Below are positions 11,229-22,301 of a stretch of 64,000 nt of DNA, in pieces (position 1 is the stretch's first letter; every line of letters begins with the position of its first letter). Under the pieces are notes generated by a model, which worked only from the letters and a program-made list of their open reading frames with translations, did not search any database and was not told the DNA's origin. Both the position numbers and the translations under genes were made by a program. The stretch comes from Okapia johnstoni (Eukaryota > Chordata > Mammalia > Artiodactyla > Giraffidae): positions 69,766,501 to 69,830,500 of the forward strand of contig CM044316.1 of NCBI GenBank assembly GCA_024291935.2. Direction: 5' to 3'.

Positions 11229-11448
11229 ATTGATGTTATTTAGTTGGTAATTCATGTCCAACTTTTTTGCGACCCCATGAATGTAGCCATCCAGGCTCCT
11301 CAGTCCATGGGATTTCCCAGGCAGGGATACTGGAATGGGTTGCCATGCCCTCCTCCAGGGCATCTTCCTGACCTAGGGATCATACCTGCATCTCTCATTT
11401 CCCCTCCATTGGCAGGCAGACTCTTTACCACTGAGTCTCCAGAGGAGC
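11229..11448 (-). mobile_element. Bov-tA SINE between microsatellites
   Basis: Antisense Bov-tA from the body (ttgcgaccccatgaatgtag) to the head (ccactgagtctccagaggag). Simple repeats abut both ends, so duplicated target bases cannot be told apart from the repeats. Confidence 0.9.
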
Positions 11449-11545
11449 CCCATATATATATTTATACACACACACACATATATCTTACATTCGTATACGT
11501 ATATGTGTATGTATATACATATGTGTGTGTGTATATACACAAAAG
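11449..11545. repeat. TA/CA/TG microsatellite (right of a SINE)
   Basis: Imperfect dinucleotide array with (CA)n, then (TA/TG)n. Variable-length tract by nature. Confidence 0.85.
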
Positions 11546-11589
11546 GAAAAATATGTAAAATAATATATACATATATTCTTTTACGTTGA

Positions 11590-12270
11590 GGCATTTAGAA
11601 TGTGATTGTTAAACAGTCCTCAATATAATTGTACCTATTGGAAATACTTCAAGGAAGGGTTGGTAGGAAGACGATGGATGATCTCAGAAGGGTGAAAGTC
11701 TGTCACTGTATTATGTAAATGAAGAGATGTCTCCTAGTGCTTGTGAACTGCTCTAGTTTTAAGCACTAATAGAGGACATACTGCCAGTCGATTATTGTGA
11801 TCCTACAGCGCTATCTCATCAGTGAGCGGATTAAGGGAGCTCTCTCTGCTGAGGGGTCTGAATAAGCATTTTCATTTACTCCCTGCTGGGTCACTGACAA
11901 ATGGAGGTTTTATCTGGGAACATTTAACAGCATATACAGTAAACAAACCTATAGCTCGCCTGGCTCGAGTTCTTTACCAGATCTGTGCTATTTGGCAAAG
12001 AAGGATGCCATCCTGCTTAGCATAGCAGTCAACTGATTTCTACCCTGTACCCCAGAGAGTATTATATGCAGGTGGTAGTGGAGGACAGGAGGGTTAGAGA
12101 GACAGAGACAGCTGGGTCTGTCCTATGAAAAAACATCTATTGATTTAAATTCATTTCTCCTCTTTCTCTTTCCCTTGGTTCAAATGCAGACATTCAGTAT
12201 TCACTGCCTGTCTAATGCCTCTACTAGAGGTTCCAATAAAGCTAATATCCAAAACTTAAGGTTTTCCTCT
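11590..12270. other. Single-copy region with possible conserved block
   Basis: No repeat recognised. The part at about 11750-12020 is less AT-rich than its neighbours and free of low-complexity runs. A 67-codon frame (11822-12025, plus) has no family resemblance and I do not call it. Regulatory function is inference only. Confidence 0.3.
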
Positions 12271-12482
12271 GTGTGTGTGCTTAGTCACTCAGTCATGTCT
12301 GACTCTTTGTGACCCCATGGGCTATAGCCTGCCAGGCTTCTCTGTCCATGGGACTCTCCAGACAAGAATACTGGAGTGGGTAACCAATTCCTTTTCCAGG
12401 GAATCTTCCTGACCCAGGAATTGAACCCAGATCTCCTACATTGCAGGCAGATTGTTTATCGTCTCAGTCACCAGGGAAGCCC
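12271..12482 (-). mobile_element. Bov-tA SINE
   Basis: Antisense copy spanning tail (gcttagtcactcagtcatgt), body and head (gtcaccagggaagccccc). I did not find a clear target-site duplication. Confidence 0.93.
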
Positions 12483-12689
12483 CCTTGACCAAAATCAAAA
12501 CTGGCTTTTTTTATATTACCTCCCTCAGGATCCCAAGAAATCACTAACCATTCAATCTGATGAGGATTGGAGGAAATACGTTAATAATTAAGAATAGATT
12601 AATGTATTAATATTTGGTTGAATCTATGAAATTGTCATTTTGTAGGACAAAAAATTGAATGTTGGTCATTTCGTATATGTGCCGACAGT

Positions 12690-12800
12690 TGTCATATATT
12701 CTATCATTTACTCTTGCAATAATCTGATTACCAGCGTGAAAATTAAGTAAACAACCCAGGGTCCCCTAGCGACATTTGAAGGAACAGATCAGAACTGGAC
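12690..12800 (-). mobile_element. Decayed MIR fragment
   Basis: Weak resemblance to antisense MIR: catttactcttgcaataatc, then a degenerate aagtaaacaacccagggtc block and gatcagaactgga. The match is low and may be coincidental. Confidence 0.35.
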
Positions 12801-12821
12801 TAAACTTTTATGACTTTAAAG

Positions 12822-12945
12822 CCCGTTTGTTTGTTTTTGGCCATATCACACAGCATATGGGATTTTAGTTCTCATACCAGGGATGGGACCCTCAGTTCCT
12901 GCTTTGGAAGGCAGAGTCTTAAACACTGGACCACCAGGGAAGACA
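12822..12945 (-). mobile_element. CHR-2-type tRNA SINE
   Basis: Antisense: tttttggccatatcacacag, cataccagggatgggaccc, then actggaccaccagggaag. It is diverged and lacks the long A-rich tail. Confidence 0.85.
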
Positions 12946-12965
12946 CACAATTTTAATTTTTTTTT

Positions 12966-13335
12966 TTTTTTGGTCTCTAAAAGAATCCAAGTGACTGAAT
13001 TTGAGCCTGATTCAAGTGCGACCATGGGTAGAAACCTCTTGAAAGATGGGGGAAGAAAGGATTCTTAGGTCTTGAGAATTATGCATGTAGGCAGTAACCA
13101 GGCTGTCGGTGTTTAGGTTCAGCCGTGGGGAAGAGAAATCATATAACTATGACCATGATGGCTTACTTCTTGTAAGGTTTATGCAGCAGCACTTCTGGAG
13201 AGAATGTGGAAAGAACAAAGCTTTTAGTTAACGCCCTTTCCTCTTTCAGTGCAAGGTTCAAATCCGTAATGCTTTCCCCTCCACTGTAGGCCACTGCTTG
13301 GATAGGAAGTAGCCATGTATTTAATTTTATTTTGT
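12966..13335. other. Single-copy stretch
   Basis: Nothing recognised after a T-run at 12957-12971. Confidence 0.4.
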
Positions 13336-13600
13336 CCCTGTGGTTCTCTCATGGCTTCTTTCTATGTTAATATCATCTCCTTATCCAGATTAGAACCTCT
13401 TCCAAGGCAGAAATTCTGTCTTATTTTTTTCCAAATTTATTTATGCTTGACTGAAGGAAAATTGCTTCACAATATTGTATCAGCCTCTGCCATACATCAG
13501 TAGGAGTCAGCCATAGGTATACATATCATATTTTTATTTCACATTTTCTACAGGGTTTGTCCCAGTGCTGGACATATGTTAATAACAGGTGACCGCTTGA
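13336..13600 (+). mobile_element. L2 LINE fragment split by an L1 tail
   Basis: The left part, tagaacctcttccaaggcag then aaattctgtctt, and the right part, acagggtttgtcccagtgct then ggacatatgttaataa, are consecutive pieces of the L2 3' end. About 100 bp of L1 sits between them. Confidence 0.65.
13429..13530 (-). mobile_element. 5'-truncated bovine L1 3' end
   Basis: On the minus strand it reads as the bovine L1 terminus: a tatggcag-like word, a caatattgtgaagcaatt core, then the A-rich end. The same terminus, better preserved, lies on the plus strand at 21840-21910 and 25165-25252. Confidence 0.65.
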
Positions 13601-15450
13601 TCAGTCAAAGTCTTTGATTCTAAGTTTTACTTCCAGATCTACCATTGATCCCTTTATAGTACAGGAATACCAAGGGTAACATTAACATCAGAAGTTCTTT
13701 CTAAGATATTGAATCATTCAACCAGAAATACCATTGCCTATGCCAAAACAGTACATTTTTTTGAATGAGGATTTTCGGTGTGTAATATATATTTATTACA
13801 TTTTGGAGCCAGTGGCTCAACAGCTAAAATTGTTATATTACTTTCAAAATAAGGGAAAAGTTCAAGATGTCCAAAGTTCACTGTTTTGTTTCATTTACCT
13901 CTAAGTGAAAATGGAACTATACTTCACTAAGGAAAGACAGTAAAGAATCTAAAATATGTAACCAATTCTTCTAGGTGTTAAAATTGTTTGAATTTATTAT
14001 TTCTTAGAAATGGGTTTAAACATATAATTCATAATCAAAAGGTGCTTCTTTTTAAAAATACATACATCTATACACAAAATTTGTTAGATTTGGATAGGAA
14101 CTTCAAGAAACATGTCAAGTTAAATTTTCAGTTAATGTTAGTTTTAATTTTAATATGATATTTGCAAGATGCGTCATTTAGGATGTGGCAAATGAGTACT
14201 GTAAGAACCTAAAAAAACACAGAAAACGTTCTAAAACAAAAGAATCACGTTAAAGAGTGTTGAAAATTAGAACCTTGAGTCACCGTTTGTGAGCATAGAC
14301 TAAATGGAGCCTAAACATTTAATTGAAGTTAAAATTCAAGTTAATGATACCAAATATTTAATCAACCAATGCCTTGAAATACCCAGAAAGAAGCAGTTGG
14401 GCAAGTGAACATTTGAGCTTTAAAGTATTTTGGTAATCTCTGTAGCTAGTATGTCTCTGTGTTAGATTTGGTCTTATTGTGTGATGCACATCAAGATGCA
14501 TTCTCTTCAGAAGCCCATATAACATCAAGCAAAGTGGTTATGAAACAGCAGGATCTCTGCAGGAAGCAAAGAGATATCTCAAATAGTACATAATCAAGCC
14601 TGGAAAATGGTGTAACATCATCAGATGAATGGTTAGGTTTATATAATGTTTTTAGTTAATCTCTTGCTTGCCAGAAACAGACTCATTCATGTTCCTTCCA
14701 TAAGGAGTGGGAAGGTGGGATTTTGTATGAGGTTAATAATATGGAAAGTTGGCCCATTATATCTCTAGAAGATGAAAAATGAGTGCTATCCTGGATGTTG
14801 GTAGACTTTTCTAGCCTGATTGTTCTAGGTACAAAAAGGTGCCAAAAACCTCTACAGGTTAGATTTCATGGTTCACCATTTCAGTGCTCTGTCCATGGTG
14901 TTTGTGGCTTGGCCTCGGTATGCGCATTCTTCTCTCTACACTTTGCTATCATCTACTTGTTTTTTTTTTCTTTTTTCCCCTACATTATGGCATTGCTTAC
15001 TCATTGCTCCTGCTTCCCCATAGCTCTGACTCCACAGGGTCTATTATGGCCTGCCTGACTTATCTCCCAAATTCAACTTTCACCTTCAGCTCTAATTCTT
15101 AGTTATTTAATTCTTTCTTAATATCAATTCAGATTCTAAGATAATGGCTCAATACAACTTTTTTGTTTTATTTTTGGTGCCAGATTATGTTTGCCACAAT
15201 GGCATATAAGTCTGCTTGTTTCTAATTAATTAGTTAAGATTTGGTGAGATGGAGGTGATAGGAAGGTCAAATGGCCAATAACATAGTCACTTGGAACTGA
15301 CCATTCTGGCAGGGCTACTGTTGTGGTTGCTATTGCACAGGGTGATATAGGCCATCATGTGTCATGATTGACAGGTGTCAGAAATAAACAACATCCAGGC
15401 TGTTCATAGCCAGAGACAAAGGTTTTCAAGATGAACTTTTAGTATCTCAG
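13601..15450. other. 1.85-kb unassigned region
   Basis: AT-rich with no gene and no repeat I can name. Short open frames at 14783-15102 overlap a T-run and have no motif. Confidence 0.4.
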
Positions 15451-15454
15451 ATTG

Positions 15455-15660
15455 ATTCAATTCAGTTCAGTTCAGTTGCTCAGTTGTGTCCAACTCTTTG
15501 TGACCCCATGGACTGCAGCACGTCAGGCTTCCCTGTCCATCACCAATTCCCAGAGCTTGCTCAAATTCATATCCATTGAGTCGGTGATACCATCCAATCA
15601 TCTCATCCTCTGTCATACCCTTCTCCAGCCTTCAATCTTTCCCAGCATCAGGACTTTAAT
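15455..15660 (-). mobile_element. BovB LINE 3' end, 5'-truncated
   Basis: It begins with the antisense BovB terminus (ttcagttcagttcagttgct) and runs through ccctgtccatcaccaattcc, ccattgagtcggtgatacc and cccagcatcagga. About 200 bp of an element normally about 3.2 kb long; non-coding. Confidence 0.93.
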
Positions 15661-16565
15661 TGGATTAAGCTAAATCCATTCCTTAGTCAATAAAAAGCAA
15701 GTATATCACTACTTAAATATTTGAAGTTTTTTCCCTTGAGAAAAGGCCAGTTGGTTTTATTTCTATTACCTTTGCTGACTAGAAGAGATATCTATAAATG
15801 AAGCTCCTGTTTTGAATGCCCACCGGCTTTAAATAAGCAGGTTTGGCATGGCTAGGACTAGACATGGTAAAAGCCACTGAATTAATCCAGGAATTCTGCA
15901 GAAGCATTCATCCTGTATAGTTTATGTTGGGCATTAATGAGTCAAGTTTATCATTGTGTATGGTGGGGTTTTGGCATAGCCAAATATTGACATGGCATTT
16001 TAATATGCTTTCTGACTGGTTGTAAGAATCCTTATTATTTCATGAATTAGTTCCAGCAATGCAGACCCCATGTGTTTTTAGGGAGTTCTGGGGTCAGCAT
16101 TAAAGAAAATGTCATTGTGTTGAACTGTAAAATTTATCCAGAATAGAATTCAAATGTGACTTGGCCACCTGAGGCTTAGAAAGGTATAAAAGTTAGCTAA
16201 TGCAACGCTACAACCATCAGCTCTTGCTTTATTGGGGCATCTGTGATTGCTCTAAAAAAAATTACTGTTAGAAAAAAATTTAATTAAAAGTTCTACTCTC
16301 TCTTTTTTCCTGTTCCAAAAAGAGAATTGGTGTATAGTGTTAATTTATACTGCCCTTTGAGTGCTGAAGCTCCTTTTGCTAACCCTCAATTTGTATAGCA
16401 CAGTCATGTTTTTCAGGCTTTCTTAAGATCTTTCATATCTTGCTAATAAATTGATATATTCTCTTGCATTACTCTCTTTCCTTTAGAAAGTTACCAATTG
16501 AGTTGTTCCTGTCCAATTTCTTTAAATATCTGTACTCTTTAGCATATTAAATACTGCTTATATCA
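15661..16565. other. Single-copy stretch
   Basis: No gene, and no repeat recognised with confidence. Confidence 0.4.
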
Positions 16566-16567
16566 TA

Positions 16568-16725
16568 ATGGGCGACAGAGGATGGCGTGGTTGGATGGCA
16601 TCATTGACTCAATGGACATGAGTTTGAGCAAACTCTGCGAGACAGTGAAGGACAGGGAAGCCAGGTATGTGCTGCAGTCCATGGTTCACTAAGAGTAAAT
16701 ACAACTGAGCAACTGAACAACAACA
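16568..16725 (+). mobile_element. BovB LINE 3' end
   Basis: Sense orientation: gacagaggatggcgtggttg, ttgactcaatggacatgagt, gtgctgcagtccatggttca and a gagcaactgaacaacaac terminus. An internal deletion-rich, older copy than the one at 27 kb. Confidence 0.85.
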
Positions 16726-16989
16726 TCATCATGACAATACCCTTTTTTAGTTAAACATGATGTGACTTAGATGTTCTGGATAAATTAGTTTGCTTTAGAA
16801 AAAAGCCCATTTGGACATGGGCTTGAAACATTCCCTCTGAAAGACTGAGGGCATGTCTACTCTTACTTTTGAACAAAAGTGCCATTCTACTAAGCTAAAT
16901 GGATCTCACAGTCAACCTTATTTCAATGGTCAAAAGCTAATAGTTAGGATTTGAAAGAGTTAGGTCATGAAAAGGGGCTGGGATGTAAA

Positions 16990-17150
16990 ATGAGCAACGA
17001 ACCATGAGTGAGAAGGTCTGAGCCGAACTCTGCCCTAATTATCTGTGTGACCCTGGGCCTCCCATTTTCTCTCTGGGTCTAGTTTTCCCATTTGTAAAAT
17101 GAAGGTTATGGAGCATTCAATCTCCAAGGGTCATTTGCCTACATTATGTG
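16990..17150 (+). mobile_element. MIR SINE
   Basis: Sense MIR order: tctgtgtgaccctgggcctc, the pyrimidine-rich block, ttttcccatttgtaaaatga, then the decayed 3' end. Confidence 0.75.
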
Positions 17151-17470
17151 TTTCATACCTAAAGGGAAATACATTCATCCTGGCATTTTATAAAGTTAGA
17201 ATATAAAAATATAAATCTATCTAAAAGCCATAACTTTTCTATTAAGATAACAAGTTTCCTGGCAGAGAACAAAAAAATCTCAACTAGATCCATTCTAAGG
17301 GATAATGCCTGGATATGTAGAGTACCTTGCCCTGGGAGATAGGGGCTGTTACTACTATGGTCTCCTTTGTCCATTGTATCCTCCCCACACCCAACAAAGA
17401 GCCTGTGTACTAATAAAAATATCCTGTACAGATGCGTGGGCATCTATGTCCACGTGGTGTTATGTTAGAT
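17151..17470. other. Single-copy stretch
   Basis: No feature recognised. A 94-codon frame on the minus strand (17159-17443) shows no motif. Confidence 0.4.
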
Positions 17471-17475
17471 TCCTA

Positions 17476-17691
17476 GGGCTTCCCAGGTGGCACTAGTAGT
17501 AAAGAACTCCCCTGCCATTGCAGAAGACATAAGAGACACAGGTTCAAACCCTGTGTCAGGAAGATCCTCTGGAGAACGGCCTGGCAACCCACTCCAGTAC
17601 TCTTGCTTGGAGAATCCTATGGACAGAGGAGCCTGGCAGGTAACAGTCCATAGGGTTGCAAAGAGTCAGACCTGACTGAAGTAACTGAAGC
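17476..17691 (+). mobile_element. Bov-tA SINE
   Basis: Full-length pattern from gggcttcccaggtggcacta to cagacctgactgaagtaact. It directly abuts an MLT1-type LTR on its right. Confidence 0.93.
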
Positions 17692-17697
17692 ATGTAT

Positions 17698-18128
17698 ACA
17701 GGGCTGTCATAACAAAATGCCCCCAAACTAGGTGGCTTAAAACAACAGAAAGTTATTCACTCAGTGTTGTAAAGGCCAAGAATCCAAAACAAGGTGTCTA
17801 CAGGGCTGCACTCTCTCTGGAGGCTCTGTTGGGGGACAATCTGTTTCTGGCTGTCAGTACCCCTTGGCTAGCAATCACATCACCCGCACCCCACTCCCTC
17901 TTCACATCACCTTCTCTGCGTGTCTGTCTCTCTCTGCTTCTCTCCTATAAGGATACATGTGAGGGAATTGGGGGCCCAGTCAGATAATCCAGAATAAAGT
18001 CCTCTCCTCAAGATCACAATTAATCACATCTGTTGCATATAAGGCAACATTCACTCCTTTACTGTATAAAGTAATATTTGCAGGTTCTGGGAATTAGGAC
18101 TGGGGACCACCACTCAGCCCACTCTGGG
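17698..18128 (-). mobile_element. MLT1-type LTR (ERVL-MaLR)
   Basis: The left edge carries the complement of the LTR 3' end (gtcataacaaaatgccccca, ggtggcttaaaacaacagaa) and the right edge the complement of its 5' end (aggactggggaccaccactc, agcccact). The middle holds the diagnostic tcctataaggatacatgtga block. Non-coding, ancient, no internal retroviral genes. Confidence 0.85.
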
Positions 18129-18950
18129 TGGGATAGCAGATCACTAGTGAGCATGCATCTCACTGCTGTGAGAGCACCCCTGCAGTGCCAGGTGGTTGTT
18201 GCACATCGGCGCACAGACCTCGTGTTGCAGAATTTGTAATTTTAAAAGAAAAACTAGAAACCTGGATTTGTATCTCTGTGTCTGTGAGTGAAATCCCCTG
18301 ATACTTAATAATGGCTCATTAAAAAAAAAAATACTACATGTGTCAAATAAAACCCATATATGGGCCACCTTCACTGCAAGGGATGCCAGAATAAAATTTT
18401 CTTTGAGAGAGCATTTCATATACATATTCATTAACTCAACAAATATTTATTTAGCACCTAATAGAAAAATACTTATTTTAGTTTGACCAGGGGAGACCTT
18501 GACACTTTGAGAAAATTAACTCCCAAATTGTAGCTCTCATAGTTTTTCTTAAGAAAAGACAGAATTCACTTCGTATTTCCTTTTTGGATGTGTTAACCTG
18601 TGACTCTGTAGACTTCATTGAGATCAACTGGGCTTTATGACCCAGTAATGAATTTAGTATTCAGATTCAAAACTTTGAATGTGGTCTGATCTTTGAGTAC
18701 CTTGGAGATAATAGTGCCCCTAAATTTTCCGAATATCTCACATTTGCTATGTATTCATCTTGGCTATCTTGACTATGATTCTTTATAAATAACAGAAAAG
18801 CCATTCACATTTCGTGTAGCCCGTCATCCCTATTGAGTCAGCATTGTTGAATTAGCCAACCTGTTAGAATATCAAGTCCTTCAATTTCCTTCATCACCAG
18901 CTGTTCAACCACATATATCTTTAACGCAAAGGAGAAAGTTCTTGTAGGTG
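18129..18950. other. Single-copy stretch
   Basis: Mostly unassigned; 18425-18465 carries aacaaatatttatttagcac, possibly the edge of an antisense L2. A run of A lies at 18321-18331. Confidence 0.4.
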
Positions 18951-18954
18951 CCTA

Positions 18955-19345
18955 TTCTGTCCTCACTGACTGTGAATCCTTGCCCAAGTTTACTCACCTC
19001 TGTTTTCTTACTCAGAAAATAGAGACATAGAGAGTATATCATAAAGTTCTAAATACAAGAAAAAAAGAGTATAACTTGTGAGGTTACGGATGTTAACTAA
19101 ACTTATTGCAGTAATCATTTCACTATATATATAAGTCAAATCATTATATTACACACCTTAAACTTATATGATGTTACATGTCGATGGTATCTCAACAAAA
19201 CTGGAAGGAAAAAAAGAAATTAGCAATATTGCCCTCCCTGGGTTGTTTTATGCATTAAAGGGGTCAAGACATGTGAAGTATTTAGAGGACTATCTGGCAA
19301 ATAATGAACACCTAATAAGCATTAGCTATGACTATTATTTAAGTC
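18955..19345 (+). mobile_element. MIR SINE split by an L1
   Basis: The left half holds gaatccttgcccaagtttac and the ttcttactcagaaaatagag word; the right half holds gcattaaaggggtcaagaca, ctggcaaataatgaacacct and the terminal ttagctatgactattatt. Together they make one sense MIR, with L1 sequence in between. Confidence 0.78.
19060..19215 (+). mobile_element. L1 (L1MA-like) 3' end in MIR
   Basis: Sense L1 terminus: gttaactaaacttattgcag, aatcatttcactatatata, acaccttaaacttatatgat, tctcaacaaaactggaagg, then an A-rich tail. It sits inside the MIR around it. Confidence 0.75.
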
Positions 19346-19365
19346 AGTATTATCTTTGATATTGG

Positions 19366-19386
19366 GCTTCCCTGGTGGCTCAGACT
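19366..19386 (+). mobile_element. Bov-tA head fragment, about 21 bp
   Basis: The bases match the extreme 5' end of Bov-tA almost perfectly (gggcttccctggtggctcag) and then stop. I see no clear duplication. It may be a deletion remnant or an aborted insertion; chance identity over 20 bases is unlikely. Confidence 0.6.
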
Positions 19387-19451
19387 GTAATTTGTTATTA
19401 CCAAATGTTGGTAAATTTTTCACTTTATTATTCTATCTCCTTCTCTATGGC

Positions 19452-19862
19452 AGTACTTTTCAAAATATGATATGCATTCAGTTCACCTGAGGATCATGTT
19501 AAAATTCAGATTCTGATTTGATAGATCTGCTGCTGCTGCTGCTAAGTCGCGTCAGTCGTGTCCGACTCTGTGCGACCCCATAGACGGCAGCCCACCAGGA
19601 TCCCCTGTCCCTGGGATTCTCCAGGCAAGAACACTGGAGTAGGTTGCCATTTCCTTCTCCAATGCATGAAAGTGAAAAGTGAAAGTGAAGTCGCTCAGTC
19701 ATGTCCGACTCTTATCGACCCCATGGACTGCAGCCTACCAGGCTCCTCCATCCATGGGATTTTCCAAGCCTGAGAAATGGGACCTAATTCTGCCTTTTTA
19801 ACAATGTCCCAGTTAAGGCTGATGCTGCCTATCTGGAAATCATCCTTTGAATAGCCTGTGAG
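19452..19862. mobile_element. MER5-like hAT element split by Bov-A2
   Basis: Left part: tatgcattcagttcacctga and cagattctgatttgatagat. Right part: gagaaatgggacctaattct, aacaatgtcccagttaaggc, tgatgctgcctatctgg. This is the arrangement of short non-autonomous Charlie (hAT) elements, with complementary ends. Confidence 0.62.
19527..19773 (-). mobile_element. Bov-A2 SINE
   Basis: Two antisense Bov-A monomers joined by the gtgaaaagtgaaagtgaagt linker, with the (CTG)n terminus at the left (ctgctgctgctgctaagtcg). It interrupts the older hAT element. Confidence 0.94.
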
Positions 19863-20381
19863 ACTGCTGCACATTATAGTAATCTGAAAGCTGTTCAGAA
19901 AGTACCAATGCATAGCCCTCTCCCCACCAATAGACCAAAGAAATCAAAATCACTGGTGGTGGGAACCCAGACTGCTGGTATTTTTGTAACAGCTCCCTGA
20001 GTATATTAGTTCAGGCTGCTGCAACAAAATACCATATAAGACAGAAATGTATTTCTCACAGTTTTAGAGACCGGATGTCTGAGGTCAGGGTGCCAGAATG
20101 GTTGGGTTCTGGTGAGAACCTTCTAGCAGGCTGCAGACTGCTGAAATCTTGTATCCTCATATACAAGAAAAAGACTGAGCTATCTCTCTGGCTTTGTCTT
20201 ATAAGGGCACTAATCCATTCATAAGGGCTCAACCTACATGACCTAATCACCTCCCAAATTTCTCACCTCCAAGTATGATCATATTAGGACTAAGGTTTCA
20301 ACATACAAGTGTTGGGAGGACTGTAGCATTCAGTCCATAACACCAAGGGAATCTAATATGCAATCAGAGTCAAGAACCACT
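19863..20381. mobile_element. MER5A-like hAT element split by an LTR
   Basis: It begins ctgcacattatagtaatctg, passes agaaatcaaaatcactggtg and tatttttgtaacagctccct, and ends after the LTR with aatctaatatgcaatcagag and gtcaagaaccactc. Begin and end are complementary, as in MER5A. Confidence 0.7.
20003..20343 (-). mobile_element. MST/MLT1-type LTR (ERVL-MaLR)
   Basis: Antisense LTR: tattagttcaggctgctgca and tttctcacagttttagagac at the left; cttataagggcactaatcca, acctaatcacctcccaaatt and gcattcagtccataaca at the right. No internal sequence, so a solo LTR inside MER5A. Confidence 0.85.
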
Positions 20382-21657
20382 CTCTTGCAATATAAAAATT
20401 TTCATACTTTCCCAAATAATGGGGAAAAAAGAAATGTCAGTCCTCACTCTTATGAATTAAATTCTCACTCCACCTGGAAGAAACTAGCAGCATAAACAAG
20501 AATACATTTGAAAGAGTGCCCATGGCAAGTCTTGTAAGTATCTTATGGGAAACACAGTATTTTGGTATTTCCCAACCTGGTGCTGTTAACAAGAAATCAT
20601 CCCTTGTTGTGTTTGTTAATCAGCTTGATGAGCAGTTTTTGTGTCGATCTTCCCAAACTGTGTTGGCCAGTTGCCAAATCAAGTGCATAAATTACACATT
20701 GCCCTCTCTTCAAGCTGCTCACCATCCTTCTGAACATCAGAAAGGAATTCCTTTGAATGTGCAAATCTGTACAAGTGGATTGGTTAGACTCATACTTTGT
20801 GGGGGTTGGTCTGATCTGACACTATAATGAGTCATAATATTATGACACTGTGATGACACACTTTAATGTCAAGGAGTAATATTTTGACCAATATCCAAAT
20901 GTCATTTTTTAAGTCCTATGCACCTTTTATAAGGGTGTTTCCTCGAGTAGTTATTTATAGGTCTTGAGCCTTCAAAGTACCAACCTAAGCACTCTATTCC
21001 AAGAATAAAGGAGTAACATATGGCTTAGCTCTACTGGGATCTGCTATCAGAAAGAATGCATGAGTGTGCTGGTAATTCCTTAACAAAAGACCAAGTAACA
21101 TAAGATTTCAAGAACATGGAAATTTCCACCGGGTCAACTTCTCTGTGTAAACTATACGCTGGATATTGCTAAAGTCTCATCACCCTAGGACCTAAAGGAT
21201 CAATTCTAAATCTTCTTGCACTTCTGTGAGTACCTATGGCAGTTTCCCAATGGATATCTCTGTTTAGACTGAGTCATTCTGTATTCTCATGTCAGGAACT
21301 CTAAAAATCAGTTTGAACTTGAAATTTCTAGCAGGTTATAGTTCTTTGGGGGAAGCTGTAAGAGGGAAATAGAGAAACAAATAGTGAAACCTGCTTAAGT
21401 TCCTAGCGACTGTTTTCTATAGTTTTGTGACTTGGTGGACACTATTTGAAGAATATAGTTTATATTATTCTATTAATGGTATTATTATTATCATATATTT
21501 GAGGGGTGTCTGTTATCTCCCAATTATCAGGGCATGGAATTGGGGAATGAATGTGTCTTTATTCATTCTCATTACTGTTGGTTTAATTGAAAATGGCCAG
21601 CCTACCTAATCAAGGAAGAAAGACCTGCCCTAGAAAGGAAGACGTATCCATGGCCTT
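20382..21657. other. 1.3-kb single-copy region
   Basis: No repeat recognised. It contains a 103-codon open frame (20516-20827, plus) with no domain or splice signals that I would trust, and a perfect 16-bp palindrome at 20831-20846. Confidence 0.4.
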
Positions 21658-21671
21658 AAAAACAAGAAAAC

Positions 21672-22006
21672 GTTCTGAGAGAATAGCATTGAAACATGTA
21701 TATTAGCATATGTGAAACAGAACACCATTCCAGGTTCGATGCATGAGACAAATGCTCAGGGCTGGGGCAATGGGATGACCCAGAGGGATGGGATGGGGAG
21801 GGAGGTGGGAAGGGGGTTCAGGACGGGGAACACATGTAAACCCATGGCTGATTCATGTCAATGTATGGCAAAAACCACTACAATATTGTAAAGTAATTAG
21901 CCTCCAACTAAAATAAATAAATTTATTTTAAAAAAATTAAAAAAAAAATAAAAGTGTTTGGTGCAAAAAAATAAAAAAATAAAACAAACTTGCAAAAAAA
22001 AAAAAA
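21672..22006 (+). mobile_element. Young bovine L1 3' end, 5'-truncated
   Basis: Starts gttctgagagaatagcattg and follows the bovine L1 3' UTR through gatgcatgagacaaatgctc, the G-rich gggatggggagggaggtggg tract, ggctgattcatgtcaatgta and the A-rich tail. Exact duplications aaaaacaagaaaac at 21658-21671 and 22007-22020 mark target-primed insertion. Confidence 0.95.
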
Positions 22007-22255
22007 AAAAACAAGAAAACATGAACGACATCCAAAATTCGCACAAGCGGCTTCTTGTGCCTTCATGAATAAAAAAAGATACCCTGTTGCAGGAATTTTT
22101 TAAAATGCCTAAATAGATAGGTAAGGAATAGGTATGGTTGGAACATAACTGTCATATGTCATATGTCATGTCACCTCTGAAAAAATACCCATGATGTGAA
22201 TGCAGCTAGCAATGTCAAAAATTACTTATGTGTTGCTCCCTATCTGTATAAGAAA

Positions 22256-22256
<1 letters not shown>

Positions 22257-22298
<42 letters not shown>
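22257..22298. repeat. (CA)n microsatellite, about 20 units
   Basis: Uninterrupted CA repeat of about 41 bp; long enough to be length-variable between animals. Confidence 0.97.

Positions 22299-22301
<3 letters not shown>

Noticed and set aside
20516..20827. 103-codon plus-strand frame in single-copy DNA
   Set aside because: No domain, no conserved start context and no transcript signals; length is within chance for this much DNA.
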